A stretch of 64,000 nucleotides of DNA from contig CANIQT010000001.1 in assembly GCA_947469885.1 (NCBI GenBank), positions 1 to 64,000 on the forward strand, in the 5' to 3' direction. The stretch comes from Bacteroidota bacterium. Its GTDB lineage: Bacteria > Bacteroidota > Bacteroidia > 2-12-FULL-35-15. The notes beneath the pieces are model-generated. The model ran no database searches and was not told where the DNA came from. It saw nothing but the letters and a program-made list of their open reading frames with translations. Every line of letters begins with the position of its first letter. Position 1 is the first letter of the stretch. A program made the position numbers and the translations under genes. This document shows positions 26,412 to 34,448 of the stretch, piece by piece.

Positions 26412-27182
26412 CTAAAACCGAAGATGTTTTGCTGTCAAACCTTTATGAATAAGTTCATTCAATGAATCAATACCAATCTTTAAATGTTCTTCCACAAAGT
26501 TGGTAGTAACTATTTTATCCGATTCAACAGTCTTCACTCCTTCCACCACCATTGGTTGGTCACTTACTAATAGTAATGCTCCTGTAGGAATTTCATTAAA
26601 GAAACCAGTTGTAAAAATAGTAGCTGTTTCCATATCAATACCCATCACTCTAATTTTACGAAGATAATCTTTAAACTCATTATCATGTTCCCAAACTCTT
26701 CGGTTGGTAGTATATACAGTACCTGTCCAATAATCTTTGTTATGATTTCTGATGGTTGTTGAAATAGCTTTCTGCAAACTAAACGCAGGCAATGCAGGTA
26801 CTTCAGGAGGAAAATAATCGTTCGAAGTCCCCTCCCCTCTTATGGCAGCAATGGGAAGAATTAAATCTCCCAACGAATTTTTCTTTTTTAATCCTCCACA
26901 TTTTCCAAGAAACAAAACCGCTTCAGGTTCTATTGCACCAAGCAAATCCATTACCGTTGCAGCATTTGCACTTCCCATTCCAAAGTTGATAATAGTAATA
27001 CCGTTGGCAGTAGCATTAGGCATTGGCATTTCTGCCCCTTTCACTTCTACTGCATTCCATTGAGCAAACATTTTTACATACGTTCCAAAGTTGGTAAGCA
27101 ATATATATTTCCCAAATTCATTAAGGGGAGTGCCTGTGTAACGGGGCAACCAGTTTTTTATTATTTCTTCTTTACTTTTCAT
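26412..27182 (-). CDS. amn: AMP nucleosidase
   Basis: Hydrolyses AMP to adenine and ribose 5-phosphate, or a related nucleotide/nucleoside; 256 residues of the short form without the long N-terminal domain of the E. coli enzyme. The phosphorylase-fold motifs are ITIINFGMGSANAATVMDLL, VLFLGKCGG and the catalytic-region IDMETATIFTTGF. The gene precedes holA by 3 bp. An intergenic ATTACAAAT word with a TATATTTG -7 box (minus strand, 27205-27212) lies upstream. Confidence 0.9.
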   Translation of the reverse strand: MKSKEEIIKNWLPRYTGTPLNEFGKYILLTNFGTYVKMFAQWNAVEVKGAEMPMPNATANGITIINFGMGSANAATVMDLLGAIEPEAVLFLGKCGGLKKKNSLGDLILPIAAIRGEGTSNDYFPPEVPALPAFSLQKAISTTIRNHNKDYWTGTVYTTNRRVWEHDNEFKDYLRKIRVMGIDMETATIFTTGFFNEIPTGALLLVSDQPMVVEGVKTVESDKIVTTNFVEEHLKIGIDSLNELIHKGLTAKHLRF

Positions 27183-27204
27183 GTTTACGAATTACAAATT
27201 TTTA

Positions 27205-27212
27205 CAAATATA
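27205..27212 (-). promoter_or_regulatory. -7 box of amn-holA within an ATTACAAAT word
   Basis: On the minus strand the box reads TATATTTG, a full -7 match, 22 bases before the amn ATG. The surrounding sequence (ATTACAAATTTTTACAAAT) resembles that at 47883-47916 before the RRM gene. Confidence 0.5.
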
Positions 27213-27225
27213 CAAAAGAAATATT

Positions 27226-29037
27226 TTAAGGATGAAGTTCATAACTTGGGTCGGTAGTAATAAATTCAATCTTCACATCATCTATAAAAGTGTTCCCTCC
27301 CTTATCATCCCAGAAATAAAATTTCAAACTGTCAGTAACTGCTGAAACGTTATCTGGTATGGTTAACCCGAACTCAACTTTTGTCCAATTATTGTTGTGA
27401 ATAAAATTATTTAACTCAAAACCATTATAACTACTAGACTTCCCTGAACGAATAAAATCAAGAACTAATGTAGGTTTCCCTTTTCCAGGTTCAGCTTTTA
27501 TCATTGCACTTGCTCTTATTTTTGAAACCCCATCAGTTTTTATATAAGCAGGAATAGCAATTAAACTACCTGCACTGTATTGATTACCTTTATTTGTAAA
27601 TGTAGAATTGCTTCCAGAATAATGTTCAGCATTAGTTATAGGTTGCGGACTACCGGGAGCATCAAAATTAAATTCCTGTTTTGTGTAATTCACAATTATA
27701 TCTTTAGGAATAGGATAAATAGCAATTGATTTTGTTTTGAAGAAATTAGAAAAGTAATTTTCCGCTGAGTTATAATCGCATGGCATGATGCCATTTCTAA
27801 ACTGATAGGTTTGCAACATACTGATTAAACAAAGCAACACAATAATAAATCTTGTTATGTAAATCATTTTTTTATTTTTAATACTTTCAAGCAGAAAACC
27901 CAAAAGCAAAGCAGGAATAAAATAATAATCAACCATTGGTCGCTGACTATAAGAAGTTGGTCCGTAGGTCCAACTCCACCAGCAACTATTAATGAAAACA
28001 ACTAATACAAGAAACAGAAAAACATTTAATGCTTTTAATTTATTGGGAATAAAAAACAAACCGAATAAACTTACTCCAATTAAAGGAGTATATAATAACC
28101 AGCCTTTGCGGAAAGAAAATAAAGCTTCTATAAAATGTGGATGATTAAAATAATAATGTTCACCAGTGTATGGGTTCAGATAAAATCTTCCCGTTTGAAT
28201 GTACCATAGAATAGGAACAATAGAAATGATAACAATACAAATCAATAATGCAAGCCAAAATTGTTTTTGTTTTATATTTATTGCAACTATTGATTTTACC
28301 TTTGAAAACGTAGCACCAAAGAAAGGAAGTAATATTAAGAAAAGCACATCTTGCGGTCGGGTAATTACAATTAATGAAAGTAAAATCATCACTTTTATTA
28401 ACGCAGATTTATTTTCTGTTTCATCAAACAATATCATTAAATAATAAGAAGCAGCAGTAATTAAAAAGAAAAGAAAAACATGAGAAGCACTAGAATAATA
28501 AATAGTTTGATAGAATAAATTTGTTCCAATAAAAATAGAAATAATAACTCCAAAAATTGTAGAAGAACCAAAATTAAAACGAAGTAATATTTTTCTTAAA
28601 AATAATAAACCTAACCAACAATAAAATATGGCGGCCAGCCCTATAGAATACTGATAAATGGACGAGTAGCCATCAGTAGGATAGCCAAACACATGCGCAA
28701 GGACATGAGCAGCAAAGAAAAAAGGAATACACAATACAGCTACACCCGGAAAATATTTATTTACTTTAATTCCATCAAAATCATTCAGGAAATTTCGTGT
28801 TGGAGGATTATATCCGGGAGGATAATATTTTGGTTGAACATCGTTGAAAAAAGAAAAAGATAAATCTTGATAAATAAATGTTGCCGGTAGATAGACATAA
28901 TAACCTGTTCCATCAGCAGTAATCATTTTATCCCATCCTATATTAATATCACGAGTTGTGAATAATAAAATTATAGCCAACAATAAAACTATTCTGGTAG
29001 CATACAATTGAACTATTTTCCAAATAATGGTTTTCAT
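27226..29037 (-). CDS. Polytopic membrane protein, GT-C-like, with C-terminal beta domain
   Basis: 603 residues. About eleven membrane segments fill residues 1-400. The first extracytoplasmic loop carries TADGTGYYVYLPATF, a D-x-x-x-YY-x-YLP pattern seen in GT-C glycosyltransferases (GT39/ArnT-like). The soluble C-terminal ~170 residues (YSAGSLIAIPAYIKTDGVSK; NTFIDDVKIEF) resemble a carbohydrate-binding jelly roll. A sugar-transfer role from a lipid donor is plausible but unproven. It is a single-gene unit on the minus strand. Confidence 0.8.
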   Translation of the reverse strand: MKTIIWKIVQLYATRIVLLLAIILLFTTRDINIGWDKMITADGTGYYVYLPATFIYQDLSFSFFNDVQPKYYPPGYNPPTRNFLNDFDGIKVNKYFPGVAVLCIPFFFAAHVLAHVFGYPTDGYSSIYQYSIGLAAIFYCWLGLLFLRKILLRFNFGSSTIFGVIISIFIGTNLFYQTIYYSSASHVFLFFLITAASYYLMILFDETENKSALIKVMILLSLIVITRPQDVLFLILLPFFGATFSKVKSIVAINIKQKQFWLALLICIVIISIVPILWYIQTGRFYLNPYTGEHYYFNHPHFIEALFSFRKGWLLYTPLIGVSLFGLFFIPNKLKALNVFLFLVLVVFINSCWWSWTYGPTSYSQRPMVDYYFIPALLLGFLLESIKNKKMIYITRFIIVLLCLISMLQTYQFRNGIMPCDYNSAENYFSNFFKTKSIAIYPIPKDIIVNYTKQEFNFDAPGSPQPITNAEHYSGSNSTFTNKGNQYSAGSLIAIPAYIKTDGVSKIRASAMIKAEPGKGKPTLVLDFIRSGKSSSYNGFELNNFIHNNNWTKVEFGLTIPDNVSAVTDSLKFYFWDDKGGNTFIDDVKIEFITTDPSYELHP

Positions 29038-29141
29038 ATATTAATATTGATTGGAAAGATAGAAATAAAAATTCGAACTCCTTAAACATATTATTGTTTT
29101 CAATCTTCATTTCGTACTTTCGTACCGAATATTAAATAAAA

Positions 29142-29585
29142 ATGCAGCGGCTGAATTTACCTGAATATGAATTTAAACTTCGAAAGAATGGGATCAACAA
29201 TGAAATATTTGATGCCTTCCGTAAGAAATATGTTGTGCTCACGCCCGAGGAATGGGTAAGACAAAACATACTGCAATTTCTGATCAGAGAAAGAAACTTT
29301 CCATCCTCATTAATTGCAGTGGAAATAGGTTTAAAGTACAATCAAATGCAAAAAAGAGCGGATATACTAGCTTATGATAAACAAGGACAACCATATCTAT
29401 TAGTTGAATGCAAAGCTCCTGAAGTAAAAATTACGCAAGAAACATTTCATCAGATTGCACGATACAACATGACTTTTAAAGTAAAATATTTAGTGGTTAC
29501 AAATGGAATAAATCATTTTTGTTGTTTAATGGATTATAATAAAAATACTTTTGCATATTTAGAAACAATACCTTTATTTGAATAA
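29142..29585 (+). CDS. HsdR N-terminal-like nuclease-fold protein (HSDR_N_2)
   Basis: 147 residues resembling only the N-terminal nuclease domain of type I restriction R subunits. The PD-(D/E)xK-type motif is visible as QKRADILAYDKQGQPYLLVE followed by CKAP. No helicase, HsdM or HsdS gene is nearby, so it is a stand-alone family member. Such proteins occur next to holA in other Bacteroidota and are probably not part of a restriction system. A near-consensus promoter (TTG-N18-TACTTTCG, 29094-29122) precedes it. Confidence 0.88.
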   Translation: MQRLNLPEYEFKLRKNGINNEIFDAFRKKYVVLTPEEWVRQNILQFLIRERNFPSSLIAVEIGLKYNQMQKRADILAYDKQGQPYLLVECKAPEVKITQETFHQIARYNMTFKVKYLVVTNGINHFCCLMDYNKNTFAYLETIPLFE

Positions 29586-29654
29586 CTATTGAATAATAAG
29601 GTGTAGCTTTAAACATTTCAGTTTGTTTGGTTCGGTATTTGCTTTAATTTTTTT

Positions 29655-30218
29655 ATGATGAAAAATATTTTACTTCTCTTACTTATATTTCTGTCAACTT
29701 CATTTACCCATGATGATATCGAAGATAAAATTTCCTGGACAAAAGAGTATAAATTAACCTGGAGCGATTTCAAAGGCAAGCCAAATAAATCCAGTAAAAA
29801 CTTTGCAGCAACTGATTCAGGCTTTGGATTTAAAACCGGGACTATAACTAAAGATTCATGCACTATCATCGTAGAAAACAATTTCTTCAAAAAAAGTTCC
29901 TGGGTAAAAAAGGATAAAGGGTCAAATAAATTATTGGCACATGAACAGTGTCATTTTGATATTACAGAAGTTTGTACCCGCAAAGCAAGAAAAACATTAA
30001 GTCTTGTAAAATTTGATTTTAAAACAATACAGAAAACTCTAGACGAGATATTTAAAAATGAACATTCAGATTGGATAAAAATGCAAACTTTATATGACAA
30101 GGAAACAGAGCATTCCATTGCTATTGAAAAACAGCAGGAATGGGAAAAGAAAGTTGCTAAAAAACTAAATGAGTTGAAAAATTATTCAGAGCTAACGATA
30201 AGAATACTAAAACAGTAA
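29655..30218 (+). CDS. Exported DUF922 protein (putative zinc protease)
   Basis: 187 residues with a signal peptide (MMKNILLLLLIFLSTSFT). The motif LAHEQCHFDITEV carries the HEQxH metal-site pattern of the DUF922 family, which is thought to be zinc-dependent. The SWTKEYKLTWSDFKGKP start of the mature domain is also typical. Substrate unknown. It begins a plus-strand run of four closely spaced genes up to 32041. Confidence 0.88.
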   Translation: MMKNILLLLLIFLSTSFTHDDIEDKISWTKEYKLTWSDFKGKPNKSSKNFAATDSGFGFKTGTITKDSCTIIVENNFFKKSSWVKKDKGSNKLLAHEQCHFDITEVCTRKARKTLSLVKFDFKTIQKTLDEIFKNEHSDWIKMQTLYDKETEHSIAIEKQQEWEKKVAKKLNELKNYSELTIRILKQ

Positions 30219-30233
30219 AATAAAAATTGGAAT

Positions 30234-30893
30234 ATGATTAGAGCAATTATAACTGGTTCCACCGGAATGGTTGGCGAAGGAGTGTTACACGAATGTTTAT
30301 TAAGTTCTGATGTAGAGAAGGTAATAGTTATAAACAGAAAGCCCTGCGGGGTTACACATCCAAAACTAAAAGAAATTATCCATAAAGATTTTTACAATCT
30401 TTCTTCGATTGAAGGCGATCTTACAAATTACAATGCCTGTTTTTATTGTTTGGGAATAACTTCACTAAGAATGAAAGAGGAGGACTATTATAAACTTACA
30501 TACACTATGACCGTTAATTTTGCAGAAACACTTTTAAGGTATAACAAAGAAATGACATTCTGTTATATTTCTGGTGCAGGAACTGATAATACAGGTAAGG
30601 CGAAAAATATGTGGATAAGAGTAAAAGGTGCAACGGAAGCAAAACTATTAAGTTTGCCATTTAAAAGAGCATATATGTTTCGCCCAGGACTTATGAAACC
30701 TACAAAAGGATTAAAAAACACTTTGACGATATATAAAATGCTAGGGTTGTTAATTCCTGTTTTGTGTTTTCTGTTTCCAAAATTTGTTTGTACACTAAAG
30801 GAAGTCGGAATTGCAATGATTAATGCAGCAAACAAGGGGTATGAAAAATCAGTTTTGGAAGTAAAAGATATTGTACTTTTAGCAAAAAAATAA
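30234..30893 (+). CDS. NAD(P)-binding SDR/epimerase-like protein
   Basis: 219 residues with a Rossmann start ITGSTGMVGEGVLHECLL and VIVINRKP. The reduced length and lack of a clear YxxxK motif put it in the atypical short-chain group. The substrate is unknown. It lies 15 bp after the DUF922 gene. Confidence 0.85.
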   Translation: MIRAIITGSTGMVGEGVLHECLLSSDVEKVIVINRKPCGVTHPKLKEIIHKDFYNLSSIEGDLTNYNACFYCLGITSLRMKEEDYYKLTYTMTVNFAETLLRYNKEMTFCYISGAGTDNTGKAKNMWIRVKGATEAKLLSLPFKRAYMFRPGLMKPTKGLKNTLTIYKMLGLLIPVLCFLFPKFVCTLKEVGIAMINAANKGYEKSVLEVKDIVLLAKK

Positions 30894-30926
30894 TTCATAA
30901 AATTTCTTATCGCAAAACTTAATTAA

Positions 30927-31109
30927 ATGAAAAGCAGAAAAATAATAATTCGAGTATCTTCAATAATGCTGATAATTAGTCTAGGCAACTTCTTCAGAAT
31001 AATCTCCGACCATAATATAAGAGCCGTTGACTTTGTTTCCATATTTACTATTGGAATAATAGCTGGTGTTTTGATTAGCCACTTAATCGGAACAAAAAAG
31101 GAAGAATAA
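30927..31109 (+). CDS. Small two-segment membrane protein
   Basis: 60 residues with two hydrophobic segments (SSIMLIISLGNFFRII; VSIFTIGIIAGVLISHLIG) and a charged tail. It has an ATG, stays in line with its neighbours and ends 2 bp before the hydrolase start, so it is probably real. Function unknown. Confidence 0.6.
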   Translation: MKSRKIIIRVSSIMLIISLGNFFRIISDHNIRAVDFVSIFTIGIIAGVLISHLIGTKKEE

Positions 31110-31111
31110 AA

Positions 31112-32041
31112 TTGAAAATCAAATTAACTTTAATTTTAACCTTACTCTTTTTTAATTCGTGTAGTGTGTATAATATAGCTAACAAACATATTTATCATAT
31201 CCTCAATAAAAACGGACTCACCTATCAATCCATCCAATTAAATAATTACACCATAAACTATTGGGATTCTGAAAATGAAAAACCTGTTTTAATTCTTTTG
31301 CATGGATTTGGAGCAACTACAGAATTTCAATGGTACAAGCAGGTAAAAGATTTATCAGTTAATTACAGGTTAATTTTGCCAAACCTTCTTTATTTCGGAG
31401 GTAGTACATCTACTATTCCTTCTTATTCAATAAAAAATCAGTTGGAAGCAATGCAATTATTAATTGATAAACTCAATGTTAAAACATTTGATTTATGTGG
31501 CGTTTCGTATGGCGGGGTTGTAGCTGCTGAATTAGCTTTAGCAAATCAAAGTAAAGTTAAAAAATTAATTCTTGTAGATAGTCCGGTCAAATATTTTAAT
31601 GATGCAGATATTAAATCAATTAATGAAAAATTTAAAGTATCAGGTTTGATTGATTTGCTTGCCCCGAACACTTATAAAGGTTTAAAAACTTTATTGGAAA
31701 TAGCTTTCGTAAAACCACCATTGGCTCCCACATTCATTCTCAAGGATATGTTTAATAATATGTATAATAAACAGGTGGAGGACAAAAAAGGGTTATTGAA
31801 TTCTGTAGATAACGAAAAAGAATTTTATGCAAATCAAAATTATCCGTTTCAGTTTCCTGTAATGCTTATTTGGGGTGCAGAAGATAAATTAATCCCGTTG
31901 CATATTGGAAAACAATTACAAGAACATATTGGAGAAAATGCACAATTGGTAATAATTCCAAAAGCTGCTCACATGCCAGTACTTGAACAAGCCAAAGTGT
32001 TTAATAAAATTGTTTTGGAATTTTTGAAAACGGGAAATTAA
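31112..32041 (+). CDS. Alpha/beta hydrolase lipoprotein
   Basis: 309 residues from a TTG start 2 bp after the previous stop. The N-terminus MKIKLTLILTLLFFNSC is a lipoprotein signal with the lipobox cysteine. The fold motifs are LLHGFGATTEFQW (oxyanion), the nucleophile elbow CGVSYGG, the acidic residue in WGAEDKLIP and the histidine in KAAHMPVLEQ, so the catalytic triad is complete. Substrate unknown. It ends just before the 3' end of the convergent RNase P RNA gene. Confidence 0.87.
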   Translation: MKIKLTLILTLLFFNSCSVYNIANKHIYHILNKNGLTYQSIQLNNYTINYWDSENEKPVLILLHGFGATTEFQWYKQVKDLSVNYRLILPNLLYFGGSTSTIPSYSIKNQLEAMQLLIDKLNVKTFDLCGVSYGGVVAAELALANQSKVKKLILVDSPVKYFNDADIKSINEKFKVSGLIDLLAPNTYKGLKTLLEIAFVKPPLAPTFILKDMFNNMYNKQVEDKKGLLNSVDNEKEFYANQNYPFQFPVMLIWGAEDKLIPLHIGKQLQEHIGENAQLVIIPKAAHMPVLEQAKVFNKIVLEFLKTGN

Positions 32042-32045
32042 GATA

Positions 32046-32414
32046 AGCAAGTCTATAAGCCGGGTTCTGTATTCTTCCGCAAGCGGAAGAACTTCTATCA
32101 TTTATCTAGGTTCGTTGTCACCAACAAACTCAAGCAACCTACCCTCCGAAATTGAGCGAGCAACTCTTAAGCTTCGGTTTATTTGGTCTTTCAACTCCCA
32201 AGGTTTACCCGAAATAATTGTCACCAACTATCTCCGTGAGCTCTTACCTCACATTTTCACCATCACTAAGTATTGCTACAAAGCTGTAATTTTCTGTGGC
32301 ACTGGCTGTCTTCATATTGCTATGAATCCTTCCTGTTAGGAAGTGGGATGCTCTGCGTTGCCCGGACTTTCCTCCCCCTTTCAATAAATCAGAAAGGCAG
32401 CGATAGAACGACTT
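32046..32414 (-). ncRNA. rnpB: RNase P RNA (class A)
   Basis: Catalytic RNA that matures tRNA 5' ends. On the minus strand the universal 5' core GAGGAAAGTCCGGGC lies at 32360-32374 and the universal 3' core ACAGAACCCGGCTTA at 32056-32070. AAGTC at the 5' end can pair with GACTT at the 3' end as helix P1. The ends are set from P1 and from the promoter box and may shift by a few bases. Open frames on this stretch are incidental. Confidence 0.95.
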
Positions 32415-32420
32415 GCAGTG

Positions 32421-32428
32421 CAAAGGTA
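32421..32428 (-). promoter_or_regulatory. -7 box of rnpB
   Basis: The minus strand reads TACCTTTG, a full match, seven bases before the inferred RNA 5' end. It lies 5 bp after the stop codon of the upstream Smr gene, so the -33 region is inside that gene. Confidence 0.65.
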
Positions 32429-32433
32429 GTAAT

Positions 32434-33453
32434 TTAACTGATAATAATTTCTGTAGCACCAAAGCCATACTTAGCGTAGGAGGCATCGTACACCTGAACA
32501 TTGTCATATGCAGAAAGAAGATTACGAACTTCTTGTTTCAATCGCAATTTACCGACTCCATGAATGACGATTAGTTTTCTGTAATGCTCTGTAATAGCAG
32601 TATCCAAAGCGTTTTGAAAACATTTCAATTGCACTTTAATTATTTCGGAATTGCTCAAATGATTATAGTCTTCTAACAACTCCTCTATATGAATATCAAT
32701 TTCCATTTCATTTCCAAAATTATGAGGTTTTGACATCTTTGCTGTTTCAGTAATTGTTTTTTTCTGAAATAAAAGCTTAGATAAATCAGAAATTGGAAAA
32801 GAAATATTTTTTTCATTTTCAAACTCACTAAGGTATGATATAGGTATCATATAGGCGTCTTCAGCTATAAAATCATTTTCCTCAAAAGCATTTTCTTTAT
32901 AAAGTTTTACTACTTTCAGCTTCTTAATTTCACTTACAGGATATTGGTATGGGTGTTCTTTTTCATCAAAAAACAATACATCAATTTTAAAATTGGATAA
33001 ACTTTCAATCTGTTTTTTGGCAATAGTTTCAATTAAAATGGATTCATATGCTTTTGTACTTCCGGCTTCCAGAGTAATTAATTTTTGACTTTTTAATAAT
33101 GAAAACGTAAATAAAGTTTGATAAGGGGAATGATTAATAAACCAAACATTCATGTTGGAATTTTCAATGTCATTTGGTTTATCTGGAGAAAGGGCAATAT
33201 AGATTCCTTCTTTTATATTATTATCTGAATGAATTATAGGTTCCAAAATAGTTTGAATTACCTGTTGATTTTCAGCCTTGGAAGTTATTTCTCGAGAGGT
33301 TTCGTCCTGAATTAAGATTAAATCAGAAACCAAACAGGGAATTTCAAAATCATCAATAGTTACTTCAACCGAAGTAGTATTAATTATTCTGTTTACAATT
33401 CCTTCTCCCTTTTCATTTAGGAATCTTACTTTATCACCTGGTTTGAATTTCAT
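32434..33453 (-). CDS. DUF2027 and Smr domain protein
   Basis: 339 residues. The N-terminal KOW/tudor-like start (MKFKPGDKVRFLNEKGEGIV) and following domain match DUF2027. The C-terminal Smr domain (MutS2-type) carries LIVIHGVGKLRLKQEVRNLL and GFGATEIII. In most Smr domains the motif is HGxGxG; here it reads HGVGKL. Smr domains bind or nick nucleic acids. A -7 box only 4 bases before the ATG suggests a leaderless mRNA. Confidence 0.9.
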   Translation of the reverse strand: MKFKPGDKVRFLNEKGEGIVNRIINTTSVEVTIDDFEIPCLVSDLILIQDETSREITSKAENQQVIQTILEPIIHSDNNIKEGIYIALSPDKPNDIENSNMNVWFINHSPYQTLFTFSLLKSQKLITLEAGSTKAYESILIETIAKKQIESLSNFKIDVLFFDEKEHPYQYPVSEIKKLKVVKLYKENAFEENDFIAEDAYMIPISYLSEFENEKNISFPISDLSKLLFQKKTITETAKMSKPHNFGNEMEIDIHIEELLEDYNHLSNSEIIKVQLKCFQNALDTAITEHYRKLIVIHGVGKLRLKQEVRNLLSAYDNVQVYDASYAKYGFGATEIIIS

Positions 33454-33457
33454 TTTT

Positions 33458-33494
33458 CAAAAGTAAAAAGATTAAATCTATTTTCTTACTTTTG
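33458..33494. promoter_or_regulatory. Back-to-back divergent -7 boxes
   Basis: CAAAAGTAA (33458-33466) and TTACTTTTG (33486-33494) form an inverted repeat of two TACTTTTG -7 boxes pointing outward. The minus-strand box ends 4 bases before the ATG of the Smr gene and the plus-strand box 5 bases before the ATG of the phosphatase gene. Neither has a TTG at the -33 distance. Confidence 0.6.
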
Positions 33495-33499
33495 TTTTA

Positions 33500-34447
33500 A
33501 TGAAATTAAAATTAAAATTATCCGTTTTAGTCACTACAGTTTCGATTGGAATTATTTATTGGGGTTGTAACAAAGATGTCCCTTCAACTAATTATAAAAC
33601 TAGAAATGTCATTATAGTAGTAGTCGATGGCGCAAGATATACCGAAACATGGGGGGAGCCGACACATCATTTTATACCCCATTGTTCAGAATTATTACAA
33701 CAAGGTACCTTTTGTGATAGATTTTATAATAATGGGGTAACTGTAACTAATCCAGGTCACACAGCAATGTGTACCGGAGTTTATCAAAATATTAACAATT
33801 CAGGGATGGAATACCCAACCAACCCTTCTATTTTTCAATGTTGGCTGAAAGATTAAAAACGGCCAAGCTCAGAAGCATGGATTGTAACAACAAAAGACAA
33901 GTTGGCTGTACTTTCAAATTGTACAAATTCAGAATGGAAGAACACATATCAACCAATGACTGACTGTGGGATAAATGGACTTGGAACAGGTTATCGAGAA
34001 GATAGTACAGCGGTGAGGAAAGTGAAAAACATATTAGCGAACTATCACCCCCGATTAATGATTGTAAATTTCAAACAACCAGATGCAGCAGGTCATACAA
34101 ACGATTCTGCAGCATATCTTCAAGGTATTGTTGACACAGATAATTATATTTATCAAATCTGGAATCAAATTCAAAGTGATGATTTTTACAAAGACAGAAC
34201 AACATTGATTGTTACAAATGATCATGGCAGACACACCGCAGGTCATTTAGATGGATTTGTTTCCCACGGGGACGAATGCGATGGTTGCAAACACATTGAG
34301 TTTTTAGGTCTTGGCCCTGATTTCAAACAAAACTTTGTTTGTTCACAATCTTACGAACAAATAGATATTGCAAGTACTGTTGCAGAATTAATGGCATTTA
34401 ATGTGCCTTATGCTCATGGTAAAGTAATGAAAGGACTTTTTAAATAA
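33500..34447 (+). pseudogene. Alkaline-phosphatase-superfamily lipoprotein interrupted by an in-frame TAA
   Basis: One continuous frame of about 315 codons with a single TAA at 33854-33856; no shift is needed to join the parts. The first part has a lipoprotein signal ending YWGC, the metal-binding VVVDGARYTETW and the nucleophile-region NPGHTAM. The second part carries QPDAAGHTND, VTNDHGRHT and FVSHGDEC, which complete the usual metal-site set. All expected motifs survive, so the stop is either recent, a sequence error, or read through. A TTG at 33902 could restart translation of the second half. Confidence 0.75.
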
Positions 34448-34448
34448 T

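Noticed and set aside
29142-29585. Type I restriction system
   Set aside because: Only the HsdR N-terminal domain is present, with no methylase, specificity or helicase gene nearby; this is a stand-alone family.
32115-32507. Small proteins on both strands
   Set aside because: These frames overlap RNase P RNA, which explains the conserved sequence.
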